NCBI GenBank assembly: GCA_947488215.1
Contig: CANLBD010000003.1
Span: forward strand, 1 to 41,595
Direction: 5' to 3'
Source: Myxococcales bacterium
Lineage (GTDB): Bacteria > Myxococcota_A > Bradymonadia > UBA7976 > UBA1532
DNA: 41,595 bases
Notes under the pieces: generated by a model
Seen by the model: the letters and a program-made list of their open reading frames with translations, nothing else
The model's database searches: none
Told to the model about the DNA's origin: nothing
Translations under genes and position numbers: made by a program
Shown here: positions 9,637 to 18,399 of the stretch, piece after piece
Numbering within the stretch: position 1 is the first letter of the stretch
Layout: every line of letters starts with the position of its first letter

Positions 9637-11673
9637 TCAGTTCCCGACCGCGTAAGCGAGCGCGACGACGATGTGCAGGAGCAGCGCCCCGAACATCACG
9701 TTGCTCGCGACCACATGCACGACACGGTAGCGTTTGAGGAGCCGACCGAGGAAGGCGTGCCGACGGATCGAACGCTCCATCTTGAAGCGCTCCCGCATGA
9801 GCGCGAGCGCCTCTTTTGCCTTGCCCGCGCGAACGCCGCCCCGCTCGAGGTCGGCTCGAAGCGCCTCGATGCGCCGCCGCAATGCCTGGTCTTCACCCGC
9901 GATGCCGAGCAGCCCCTGCACGAGTGACTCTCGGTCCTCGCCGTTGTCCGCCGCGGCCGCGGCGCTCTCGGCGGCCACTAAGTCAGCGACGCGCGTCATC
10001 ATCGTCATGCCGGCGCGCGGGCTGTCGAAGAGCCCCTCGAGCTCGCGGTCGAGCTCGCCGAGCCGGAGCTCCAGCTCGCGCAGCTCGAGCTGCGCCCCTG
10101 CGCCGCTGCGCGGCACCAAGTAGAGCACGTACCGCCCCACAACGCCGGTCAGCAGCGCCACGGACATGGTCACGAACGCCGTGACGGAGAAGAGGCCGTT
10201 GAAGAGAAATGTGGTGTGAAAGAGCCCCCAGAGCCCACCGAGCGCACCCAGCCAGACGTGGCTCTCCATCCAGACCTGCACGCTGCCGAAGCGCGGCGCG
10301 TAGGCCTTGCCGAAGCGGTAGAGCTGCGTCGCGAGCAAGAACCCCGCGCCACCCCAGCCCAGCGCGTGGCTGAACCAGTCGCCTGCGCGGAAGGGCGCGA
10401 CCGGGTTCAGACCCTCTGCCGTGACACCCCACGCATGCAGCCACGTGCCGAACGTGAAGGCGGGCCAGAAGAGCCGACCGAAGCACTCGAACGACAAGAA
10501 AAGGGCGTTCAGCGCGAAGAGAGTGACCCAGAAGCGCCGCCAGCCGAGCGGCGCGCCGGGCGCCACCGCGGCCGCAGCGCCAGCGCCCGCGCGGTGAACC
10601 GCGAACTGGGGCCAAGCATCGAAGAGGCGGGCCCCATCGACCTGAAACAGCGCCCCCGTCGGGCATGCGGTGATGCACGCTTGGTCGGCGTAGCCGGAGC
10701 AGTTATCGCACTTTTGCGCGATGTTCTTGCCCTTCGCGTCCGCCGCGCGGCCAGGGAAGTACCGCGCCATATCAAGGTCCGCGATGGCGTGCATGCGAAT
10801 CGCGCCGAAGCTGCACCCGCGCGCACACGCCGTGCACCCAATGCAGTCATGCGAGATCACGATCTCTTGCGTGTCCGGGTGCCGCGACAAGTGGCCGAAC
10901 TTGCACTTGTCCAGACACTCCGGCACGCCGCAATTGTGGCAGTTCGCCGGGACCTCGGTCAGGCCGTACTTGACCTCTGTCGCGCCGAGGCGATCGGTGC
11001 CGTGCCGGTCTCGGCAGGCGTCGTAGCACCCATCGCACTCGATGCAGATGTCCATGCGCTTGATCTTCACGCGCCCGGCGAACGTGAGGCGTTGCTCCAC
11101 GAAGAAGCGCGCGATCTCTCGCTGAAAGCCCTGGTCGAAGCGCGACGCCTGCCGCTCCGTGACCGCGCGCACAGCGTCGCTGAACGCATCACGCACGGCG
11201 TCGCTCTTCTTGAGCACATAGTTCAGGTCGGCGTAGGCGATCCGCAGCGCCGTCACCGGCACCATCGCCGTCAGGCGAACCCTGCGCGTGCGGTCGTCTG
11301 CGAAGAGCTTCTGCACGTAGACCTCACCGGGCGTGAGGTAGTTGACCGTCTCAAGGCCGCGCTCGGCATCGCGCTCGGCGCTGACATGGCCCGCGAGGAC
11401 CACAAACACAAGCGAGGCGTCGTCGGGCGCGGGCGCGGCGTCGAGCAGCGTGGCCCCCCGCTCGACTTCGACGCGCGTGACGCGCTCCGCGAGCCGCGAC
11501 GCCAAGGCAGCGTCGAGCGAGGCAAACAGCGGCGTCGCGCGCAGGCTCTCACCGGTGAGCGGCGCAGCCTCAGCGTCCGCTTTGCCCTTCTTGCGGGGCG
11601 GCGCCTTTTTGACTCGGGCGACGCCGTCGGGCGGGGCGGCGCCGTCGACGGGGCGCGGCTCCTGCGCGCTCAC
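9637..11673 (-). CDS. Cyclic-nucleotide-binding-like domain + four [4Fe-4S] ferredoxin domain + multi-TM (b-type heme-like) membrane protein
   Basis: GTG start overlapping the upstream TGA (GTGA 11670-11673). CNB-like N-terminus. Cys clusters CIECDGCYDAC, CHNCGVPECLDKC, CIGCTACARGC and CDNCSGYADQACITACP (DmsB/NrfC-like). C-terminal TM helices carry His (FSHALGW, ESHVWLGALGGLWGLFH, VVHVVASNVMFGALLLHIVV). Confidence 0.85.
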   Translation of the reverse strand: MSAQEPRPVDGAAPPDGVARVKKAPPRKKGKADAEAAPLTGESLRATPLFASLDAALASRLAERVTRVEVERGATLLDAAPAPDDASLVFVVLAGHVSAERDAERGLETVNYLTPGEVYVQKLFADDRTRRVRLTAMVPVTALRIAYADLNYVLKKSDAVRDAFSDAVRAVTERQASRFDQGFQREIARFFVEQRLTFAGRVKIKRMDICIECDGCYDACRDRHGTDRLGATEVKYGLTEVPANCHNCGVPECLDKCKFGHLSRHPDTQEIVISHDCIGCTACARGCSFGAIRMHAIADLDMARYFPGRAADAKGKNIAQKCDNCSGYADQACITACPTGALFQVDGARLFDAWPQFAVHRAGAGAAAAVAPGAPLGWRRFWVTLFALNALFLSFECFGRLFWPAFTFGTWLHAWGVTAEGLNPVAPFRAGDWFSHALGWGGAGFLLATQLYRFGKAYAPRFGSVQVWMESHVWLGALGGLWGLFHTTFLFNGLFSVTAFVTMSVALLTGVVGRYVLYLVPRSGAGAQLELRELELRLGELDRELEGLFDSPRAGMTMMTRVADLVAAESAAAAADNGEDRESLVQGLLGIAGEDQALRRRIEALRADLERGGVRAGKAKEALALMRERFKMERSIRRHAFLGRLLKRYRVVHVVASNVMFGALLLHIVVALAYAVGN

Positions 11674-13301
11674 GGCATGAACGCACCGCCGAAGAGGTCC
11701 TGACCGCAAGTGCCATACTCAGGCACGGGCTGACCGGGCAGCGCGAACTGCACGCAGACCGTGCCCGGCTGGCACGGGATGATGTCGGGCGCGAACGGGT
11801 TGCTCAGGTCCTTCAGGCATCGGCAGGCGCCCTTCATCGTGAACATCGTGAAGACGTTCGGATCACACGGGCTGCCCGGCAGACAGACGCCCGCGCCGCC
11901 GCCACCGATGTCGCAGCTGCCGTCCGTATAGAAGCACTGCGCCGTCTCTTCGTTACACGCCAGCGTCGCCTCGTCCCCACAGGCGGCGTCGTCCGCGCAC
12001 CCGGGCGCACACAGGCCGGTCGCGGGATCGCACTGCGCGCCTGCTTGACAGTCAACGCCACCGCACGGGTTAGGCTCGCAGGTGAACGTGGCCTGGTTGC
12101 ACGCGTTTCGGGGCGGGCAGTCGGCGGTCTGCAAGCACTCGACGCAGGCTTGGTTCACGCAGAACTGCCGATTCTCGGGGCAGTCGAGGTCAGACGCGCA
12201 CATGCCACCGACGGGGCCATCGACGCAGCGATACTCGGCCGAGCAGCGCTGGCTGGGGTTCGCACACGGCGCGCCGGGACCGCACTCGCCGCAGGTGCCG
12301 GGCGCGTCCCCCTGCCCCGGCACGCACACGGGCGTCGCGCCGCCACAGGTCCCGCCACAGCGGTCGCACAGGCCGCCGGGGGGCTTGCACAGGCCGCCCT
12401 GGCAGGTCAGGCCGTCCGCGCACGCGCCGCCGCCGGGGGCGCAGCTCGCAAAGCAGAAACGCCCGCCGGACAGGTCGCCGCAGGTCAGGCCCGCGGCGCA
12501 GTCGGCGTCCGTGGAGCAGGCGCCGCAATGCGACCGCGGCGCGACGCACGCCGTCGTGGTCGGGTCGCAGACCTCGCCCGCGGGGCACCCCGTAGCGAAG
12601 CAGCCGCACCGGAAGCTCGCCGGCAAGCAGACGTTCAGGTTGGGCACGCAGCGGAAGCCGCTTGGGCAGTCGGCGTCCATGCCACACGCGGGCGTGCAGA
12701 AGGCGCCCTCGTTCCCGACGGGCGTGCAGACCGCGCCAGCGCCCAGCGCAGCGCAGTCGCTGTCCTGAGCGCAGGGCGCGCACGCGGCGCCCTCGGCGGG
12801 CGGGGCGGCGTCGGCGGGCGAGGCGGCGTCGCTGCTCGGCGGGCCGGCATCGGCGACGGGGATCGTGGCGTCCGACACGGGCGGGCTGCTGTCCGCGGGG
12901 TTGATGCACCCGCGGCTGCACTCACCGGCGCAGCACTGAAAGTCCGCGCCGAGCCCAGCGCAGTCGTCCGAGGTCGAGCAACGCACGCTGCCCGTGACGC
13001 AGCTCCCGGCGTTCGGGCCCGACTCCAGGCACTCCGCGCCCGCTGTGCACTCGAGCGCGACGCCGTCGATCTGGTGCGCGCACTCCTTGGGGCTGCAGGT
13101 GTTGCGACCGGCGAGGCAGGTGCGCCCCGACCCCGGGCAATCGTTGAGCGTGCGGCACGCCAAGGCCTTGCACGTGCTCTCTGAGCACACAGAGCCCCGC
13201 TCGCAGTCGGCGTCGACCTTACAGCCCGACGACGTCTTGTCCTCGCCACACGCCGCCATCACCCAGAGGACGGCGCACATCACCCAGAGCCGCATGACCA
13301 T
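11670..13301 (-). CDS. Cys-rich repeat lipoprotein
   Basis: Signal peptide with lipobox-like VMAAC (MRLWVMCAVLWVMAACGEDKTS). Repeated DADC...VC...C modules. An alternative ATG lies at 13295. Confidence 0.85.
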   Translation of the reverse strand: MVMRLWVMCAVLWVMAACGEDKTSSGCKVDADCERGSVCSESTCKALACRTLNDCPGSGRTCLAGRNTCSPKECAHQIDGVALECTAGAECLESGPNAGSCVTGSVRCSTSDDCAGLGADFQCCAGECSRGCINPADSSPPVSDATIPVADAGPPSSDAASPADAAPPAEGAACAPCAQDSDCAALGAGAVCTPVGNEGAFCTPACGMDADCPSGFRCVPNLNVCLPASFRCGCFATGCPAGEVCDPTTTACVAPRSHCGACSTDADCAAGLTCGDLSGGRFCFASCAPGGGACADGLTCQGGLCKPPGGLCDRCGGTCGGATPVCVPGQGDAPGTCGECGPGAPCANPSQRCSAEYRCVDGPVGGMCASDLDCPENRQFCVNQACVECLQTADCPPRNACNQATFTCEPNPCGGVDCQAGAQCDPATGLCAPGCADDAACGDEATLACNEETAQCFYTDGSCDIGGGGAGVCLPGSPCDPNVFTMFTMKGACRCLKDLSNPFAPDIIPCQPGTVCVQFALPGQPVPEYGTCGQDLFGGAFMP

Positions 13302-13330
13302 GCTGATCCCGATCTGTTCTAAAGCGACGC

Positions 13331-13360
13331 ACTATAACGGACACGCCCGCTGCTGAGCAA
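13331..13360 (-). promoter_or_regulatory. Putative sigma70-type promoter for the cytochrome operon
   Basis: On the minus strand: TTGCTC - 18 nt - TATAGT, about 30 nt upstream of the 13301 start. Pattern match only. Confidence 0.4.
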
Positions 13361-13440
13361 TCACGCGGACCGTTTGACGTCTAACGACCGCTCGTCTAGC
13401 GTCCCGGCCACTGAAATTCTTGGTAGGATGAGTCCCTTAT

Positions 13441-14031
13441 ATGGGCGACAAGTTACCAGACGTCTTCTCCACCCACTCGGCAGCGCGATTCTGCCGAGTC
13501 ACGCCGATGACGATCATCCGCTGGGTGGAAGAAGGCCGAATCAAAGCGTACAAGACCCCCGGCGGGCACCGCCGCATCATGCGGGGCGACCTTGAAGACT
13601 TTTGTCGCCGCGCGGGGATCCCGTTCCAGTGGGCAGAGCGCGTAGACACCGATGGCACACGGCGCCTGCTGATCATCGACGACGACAAGGCCGTCGTCGA
13701 CGCGATCCTCGACGCGGTCATCGACGAGGGCGCGGGCGACTCCGGTCAGTGGGAGGTCGAACACACGGACAACGCGTTCGACGCGGGCCGCCTCGTCTCG
13801 ACCTTTCGACCCGACATGGTCTTCATCGACACGCAGCTCCCTGGGGCGCACGCCGGGCGCATGGCGACCGCGATACGCAATGATCCGGCGACGTCCCGCG
13901 CGCGCGTCGTCGCTGTGACGCCCGAGGGCGCGCCGCGACCGGTCGAGTTCGACGACGTGCTGATTCACCCCATCGCGAAGCGCGCGGTGCAGCGCATCAC
14001 GGGGCCGCTCCCGCTCGTCAAGCCGACTTAA
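13441..14031 (+). CDS. MerR/excisionase-type HTH DNA-binding domain fused to a C-terminal response-regulator receiver-like domain
   Basis: N-terminus FSTHSAARFCRVTPMTIIRWVEEGRIKAYKTPGGHRRI. C-terminus LLIIDDDKAVVDAILD...PDMVFIDTQLPGAHAG...VVAVTPEG. Confidence 0.85.
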   Translation: MGDKLPDVFSTHSAARFCRVTPMTIIRWVEEGRIKAYKTPGGHRRIMRGDLEDFCRRAGIPFQWAERVDTDGTRRLLIIDDDKAVVDAILDAVIDEGAGDSGQWEVEHTDNAFDAGRLVSTFRPDMVFIDTQLPGAHAGRMATAIRNDPATSRARVVAVTPEGAPRPVEFDDVLIHPIAKRAVQRITGPLPLVKPT

Positions 14032-15496
14032 TGCGCGGCGGCCCGGCGTCGCCCCAAGCGCCGTCGAGCCCGCGCAGGGGCTGCTGCAGAGCCCGCAGGA
14101 GCGCGCGGTCCCCCTCCATCTCGCGGTAGCCCGCGCGGAGCGCTTGGTCGACCTTGCGCGCGTCGGGCACGACATCGAGCGGGCTGAGGACATGGACAAA
14201 TGTCTTCGTCAGACCCGCGTACGGCGCGTTGCTCGCGACCTGTGGCCGCACGAGCCGCTGGATCGGGTGCATGAGCACGTTCCGGGTCAACTGGGGCGCG
14301 AAGCAGTCCATCGCCAAGACGAACGCGTTGCGCGTGCCGATGTCGCCGCGCTGCACGTGCTCCCAAGCGATGCGCGACGGCACGTTGTTCACAAGCCCAC
14401 CGTCGATCAGGCGAGCCACCCCATGGCGCGCGAAGAGGCGGTCCATCAGGCTGTGCATGTGAGGATCATCCCGCAGGATGTCGTAGTGGATGAGCCCCGG
14501 GACGGCCGTCGAGAAGCCCACAGCGTCGACGACGTCGAACTGGCGCGTCAGGTCGTCGCCGCCGAGTACGATCTCCTTGAGGACCGTCGGCCGGGCGACC
14601 AGCTCGGTGAGCGCGCTCGCGACCCCGCCGATTGTGCGTCGCAGCGCGCTCCAGGTGGGCCCTGAATCTCCCACGACGGCGTCGGCCAGATGCTCGTAAT
14701 AGGACATGTCGCGGGTCAGGCCTGCGCTGTTGAGCCCCGCGACGACGACGCGGAAAGGGATCGGCAGCTCGCCGATTTGCAGCGTGCGCGGCTCGGTCGG
14801 GTGCTGGAAGAGGTGCGCGATCGTCTTGCGCAGATAGAGCCGCAGCGTAGCAGGTACGCCATAACGATTACGCACCGCGGGCAACATGAACACGCTGCGC
14901 CAGTCTGTGCGGTCCGCGAGCGAGAGCAGCGGGTCGAGCGCGAGGTCTTTGTGACGCGCGCGGAACAGGCCCAGCAGCGAACCGATCGAGGTGCCGACGA
15001 TCATGGACGGCGACCAGCCGACCTCGTGCAACAGCTTGAAGGCGCCGCCGTACACATAGCCGGAGCCGCCGCCACCGCCCGCGACGACGATCAGCGCCTT
15101 GTGGCAGACCTCGGCGTCGAGGTGCGCGGCCGTGAGCCGCCCCTGATAGAGCGTGAGCGCCGCGGCGCGCGCCTTCTCGGCCAAGTCGACCAAGAACGGC
15201 ACTGCCGAGGCGACCTCATCGTGCTCGATGCCCGCGGAAGCGTCGAGCACCCAAGGGCCAAGGCTCTCGACAACGCGGTCACGCAGACCGTCGAACGCGC
15301 CCCCCAAGTCGACCTCGCCATCCGGGAGCGGGACGACCTCGACGCGGGCCAGCGAGAGGACATAGCGCAGCGCGTTCAGTGCGCTCGGGCTCAGCCAGCC
15401 TGGGCGCTCCGTCGCGGCTCGGACAACGGCGACTTCGATCTGGTCCAGCGGACGAATCCGCTCGAAACGGCGCTTCAGCTTCGGGCTCGATGACAT
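14018..15496 (-). CDS. Patatin-like phospholipase
   Basis: GGGGSGYVYGGAFKLLHEVG; GTSIG (GxSxG); LIDGGLVNNVPS (DGG). ATG at 15496 chosen over the upstream-extended ORF. Confidence 0.9.
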   Translation of the reverse strand: MSSSPKLKRRFERIRPLDQIEVAVVRAATERPGWLSPSALNALRYVLSLARVEVVPLPDGEVDLGGAFDGLRDRVVESLGPWVLDASAGIEHDEVASAVPFLVDLAEKARAAALTLYQGRLTAAHLDAEVCHKALIVVAGGGGGSGYVYGGAFKLLHEVGWSPSMIVGTSIGSLLGLFRARHKDLALDPLLSLADRTDWRSVFMLPAVRNRYGVPATLRLYLRKTIAHLFQHPTEPRTLQIGELPIPFRVVVAGLNSAGLTRDMSYYEHLADAVVGDSGPTWSALRRTIGGVASALTELVARPTVLKEIVLGGDDLTRQFDVVDAVGFSTAVPGLIHYDILRDDPHMHSLMDRLFARHGVARLIDGGLVNNVPSRIAWEHVQRGDIGTRNAFVLAMDCFAPQLTRNVLMHPIQRLVRPQVASNAPYAGLTKTFVHVLSPLDVVPDARKVDQALRAGYREMEGDRALLRALQQPLRGLDGAWGDAGPPRIKSA

Positions 15497-15574
15497 GCGC
15501 CCCCACCATGCCACACTCCGCGCAGCAGGGTCGCCATTGACGCACGCGCGCCGCGCGTGGTAGCGCCCGAGGCG

Positions 15575-16486
15575 ATGAAGAATCTCCTGTCCGCTGGACT
15601 CAAGAAGCTGCGCGGTGATGACTCGAGCACGGCCCGCGACGCCCGCCCGAGCACGACGCCGCCGGCGCGGCGAGCGCACGTCATTGCCATTGCCGCTCAG
15701 AAGGGCGGCGTTGGCAAGACCACCACGACGGTGAACCTCGCCTGCGCGCTCGCTCAGCAGCCGGGTGCCCGGGTCCTGGTCATCGACATCGATCCGCAAG
15801 GGCACGTCGCCTCGTCCCTCAAGGACGCGGTTCGGATCGCGGGCACGAGCCTGTCGGATGTGCTGCTCGCGCAGACCCCGCGCGACCTCATGGACGCGGT
15901 TCGGCAGAGCGACATCGAGGGGCTATCGCTCACGCCCCCCGACAAAGCGCTCAATGAGACGGACACGCGGCTTTCGACGCGCGTCGGGCGCGAGTACATC
16001 CTGCAGGCTGCGATGGCGCGCGCGCGCGCGGAGTTCGATTGGGTCCTGATTGACTGCCCGCCCAATCTCGGCAACCTCACCCTCAACGCCTTGGTGGCCG
16101 CGGACCGCGTGCTGGTCCCCTGCGACATGAGTATTCTCGCCTTCGAGGGCGTCGCGGACCTGCTCGGGACGGTGCGCGTCGTGAACGACCGCCTGCGACA
16201 CCCGCTCGAGGTGCTCGGGATTCTGCGCACGCGCGTGGACGGCCGCACGCAGCAGATCAACGAGGCCATCGGCGGCGCGCTCGACGACAACTATCGAGCG
16301 CTGCTGCTCGAGACGAGCATCCCGGTGAACAGCGCGCTCGCGCAGGCGCAGGCCGCGGGCAAGAGCATCTTTCAGTACGCGCCGACGTCGCGCGGTGCGC
16401 AGGCGTATCGGGCGCTGGCGCGTGAGGTCGCCGGTCGCGTCACGTCGGGCAAGGCTGAGAGCGCACGGCGCATGGCGCGGCCATGA
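15575..16486 (+). CDS. ParA/MinD-family ATPase
   Basis: AIAAQKGGVGKTTTTVNLACALA (deviant Walker A); VLVIDIDPQGHVASSL; DWVLIDCPPNLG. Start ATG at 15575 (alternative GTG at 15557). Confidence 0.93.
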   Translation: MKNLLSAGLKKLRGDDSSTARDARPSTTPPARRAHVIAIAAQKGGVGKTTTTVNLACALAQQPGARVLVIDIDPQGHVASSLKDAVRIAGTSLSDVLLAQTPRDLMDAVRQSDIEGLSLTPPDKALNETDTRLSTRVGREYILQAAMARARAEFDWVLIDCPPNLGNLTLNALVAADRVLVPCDMSILAFEGVADLLGTVRVVNDRLRHPLEVLGILRTRVDGRTQQINEAIGGALDDNYRALLLETSIPVNSALAQAQAAGKSIFQYAPTSRGAQAYRALAREVAGRVTSGKAESARRMARP

Positions 16487-18381
16487 AGCGGCGCGCGTGC
16501 GCGTTCGCTACGCTGGCTCTCCTTGCGACGGCGTGCGCGGACAGCGAACGCATTGAGCGGCTCACCGACCCGGACGCCGCGCTCGCGACGGACCTGCGAC
16601 CGCTGACGGACCTTGTGCCCCTCACCGACAGACCCTGTGAGCCCGCCGCCGAGGTCTGCAACGGGCTCGACGACGACTGCGACGGCCTCGTTGACGACGC
16701 GGACCCCGACATCGCCGCGGCGACCTTCGACGACGCGGAGAACTGCGGCGCGTGCGGCGAAGTCTGCACCGCGCCCAACGGCGAGGCCGATTGCCGCGGG
16801 GGCGCCTGCGTCGTCTCGGCGTGTGAGCCGGGGTTCAGCGACTACAACGGAGACGTCACGGACGGCTGCGAGAGCGATTGCCAGCTCAGCGAGGGCGGCG
16901 CCGAGCGGTGCGACGCGGTCGACAACGACTGTGACGGCGTCGTTGACGAGGGCTGGGCGCTCGAGAGCGACCGGGAGAACTGCGGCGCCTGTGACAACGC
17001 CTGCCCAGAGGCGGCCCAGGGCAACGTGCAGTGCGTCTCCGGTGCGTGTGCGCTCGTGGCGTGCGAGCCGGGTTTCGTCGATGCGGACGCCGAGCTGAGC
17101 AACGGCTGCGAGTACGCCTGCCTCACGCGTTCGACCCCCGAGGCCGTCGAGTTCTGCAATGGCCTCGACGACGACTGCGATACCCGCGTCGACGAGGCCC
17201 CCGATCTGGCGCCGCCCAGCGAGGACTACTGCGGCCAAAACGGCGTGTGCGCGTACGAGTGTGTCGTCGACGCCGACTGCGGCCCCGCCGAGGTCTGCAA
17301 CGCCGGCCACGTGTGCGTGCCGAGCGCAGGCGCGCCGCCCGAGGTGAGCTGCGCCGTGGACGCCGATTGTCAGGCGCTCCACCGAGGGCTCGCCTGTGTG
17401 GGCGTGGTCGCGCTCGACGCCGGCGTTCCCATGACCACGCGCCGCTGCGTCGAGCGCATTCACGCCCCTCTCTGCGATGCCGACGCGGGCTATCGCTGCG
17501 CGCGCCCTCCGGAGCACCGCGTGGGTGCCGAGGTCGGCGCATGTGATGGCCTCGACAACGACTGCGATGGACGCACGGACGAGGACTTCGTCGACGCGCT
17601 CTTCGCGGACGGACCCGCGCGTCAGCGGGTGCGGGTGTGCGCCGCGGGCGAGGGCGCGTGCCGCGTCGAGGGCCGCTACGTATGCACCGCGGACGCGCTG
17701 AGCACGGCGTGCACAGCGGTCGCCCTCGCCCCCGAGACCAACGTCGACGATGACTGCGACGGTGAAGACGACGACTGCGATGGCACCGCCGACGAGGACT
17801 TCGCGGACGCCTGGGTCCGCGTGGGCGGCGTCGAGGTCTTCGCGTTCGAGGCCAGCCGACCCGGCGCCACTGCAGACGCCGAGGGCCGTGACCTGACCCC
17901 GGACGACGCCGCTGTCTCCTTCGTCGAGGGGCGCGCGTGCAGCCGCGCCGGCGTTCGACCATGGGCGAACGTCAGCTGGGCCGAGGCGGACGCCGCCTGC
18001 CGCGCGCTCGGTGCGCGCCTGTGCTCAGGCGCAGAGTGGGCCCTGGCGTGCGGCGGCCCCGGGGCGCAGGCCTACCCCTACGGCGCGGCCTACCAGCCGA
18101 ACACCTGCAACGGCGGCGAGCTGGATGCCGACCCGCGTCAACCAGGCGACCAAGACGCGCCGCGGCCGACCGGCTCGCTGGCGACGTGCGCGAGAGGCGG
18201 CATCTTCGACCTCTCGGGTAACCTCAAGGAATGGACGGCCGACCTCGTCGATGGGCTTCGGCCCGTGCGCGGGGGCGGTTACGAGAGCAACATCCCCGCG
18301 GGGCTGGCATGTGGCCAGACCCAAGACCTAAAGCCTGAGGAGCTGCGCTCCTCGACCTTGGGCTTTCGCTGCTGCCGCTGA
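16483..18381 (+). CDS. Lipoprotein with MopE-like CNGLDDDCDG repeats and a C-terminal formylglycine-generating-enzyme (FGE/sulfatase-modifying factor)-like domain
   Basis: Lipobox LLATAC. Repeats CNGLDDDCDGLVDD, CDAVDNDCDGVVDE, CNGLDDDCDTRVDE, CDGLDNDCDGRTDE and DDDCDGTADE. C-terminus WANVSWAEADAACRALGARLCSGAEWALACGG...FDLSGNLKEWTAD...RGGGY...LGFRCCR. ATGA overlap with the upstream gene. Confidence 0.88.
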   Translation: MKRRACAFATLALLATACADSERIERLTDPDAALATDLRPLTDLVPLTDRPCEPAAEVCNGLDDDCDGLVDDADPDIAAATFDDAENCGACGEVCTAPNGEADCRGGACVVSACEPGFSDYNGDVTDGCESDCQLSEGGAERCDAVDNDCDGVVDEGWALESDRENCGACDNACPEAAQGNVQCVSGACALVACEPGFVDADAELSNGCEYACLTRSTPEAVEFCNGLDDDCDTRVDEAPDLAPPSEDYCGQNGVCAYECVVDADCGPAEVCNAGHVCVPSAGAPPEVSCAVDADCQALHRGLACVGVVALDAGVPMTTRRCVERIHAPLCDADAGYRCARPPEHRVGAEVGACDGLDNDCDGRTDEDFVDALFADGPARQRVRVCAAGEGACRVEGRYVCTADALSTACTAVALAPETNVDDDCDGEDDDCDGTADEDFADAWVRVGGVEVFAFEASRPGATADAEGRDLTPDDAAVSFVEGRACSRAGVRPWANVSWAEADAACRALGARLCSGAEWALACGGPGAQAYPYGAAYQPNTCNGGELDADPRQPGDQDAPRPTGSLATCARGGIFDLSGNLKEWTADLVDGLRPVRGGGYESNIPAGLACGQTQDLKPEELRSSTLGFRCCR

Positions 18382-18399
18382 GACGAGCCGACCGACGAC

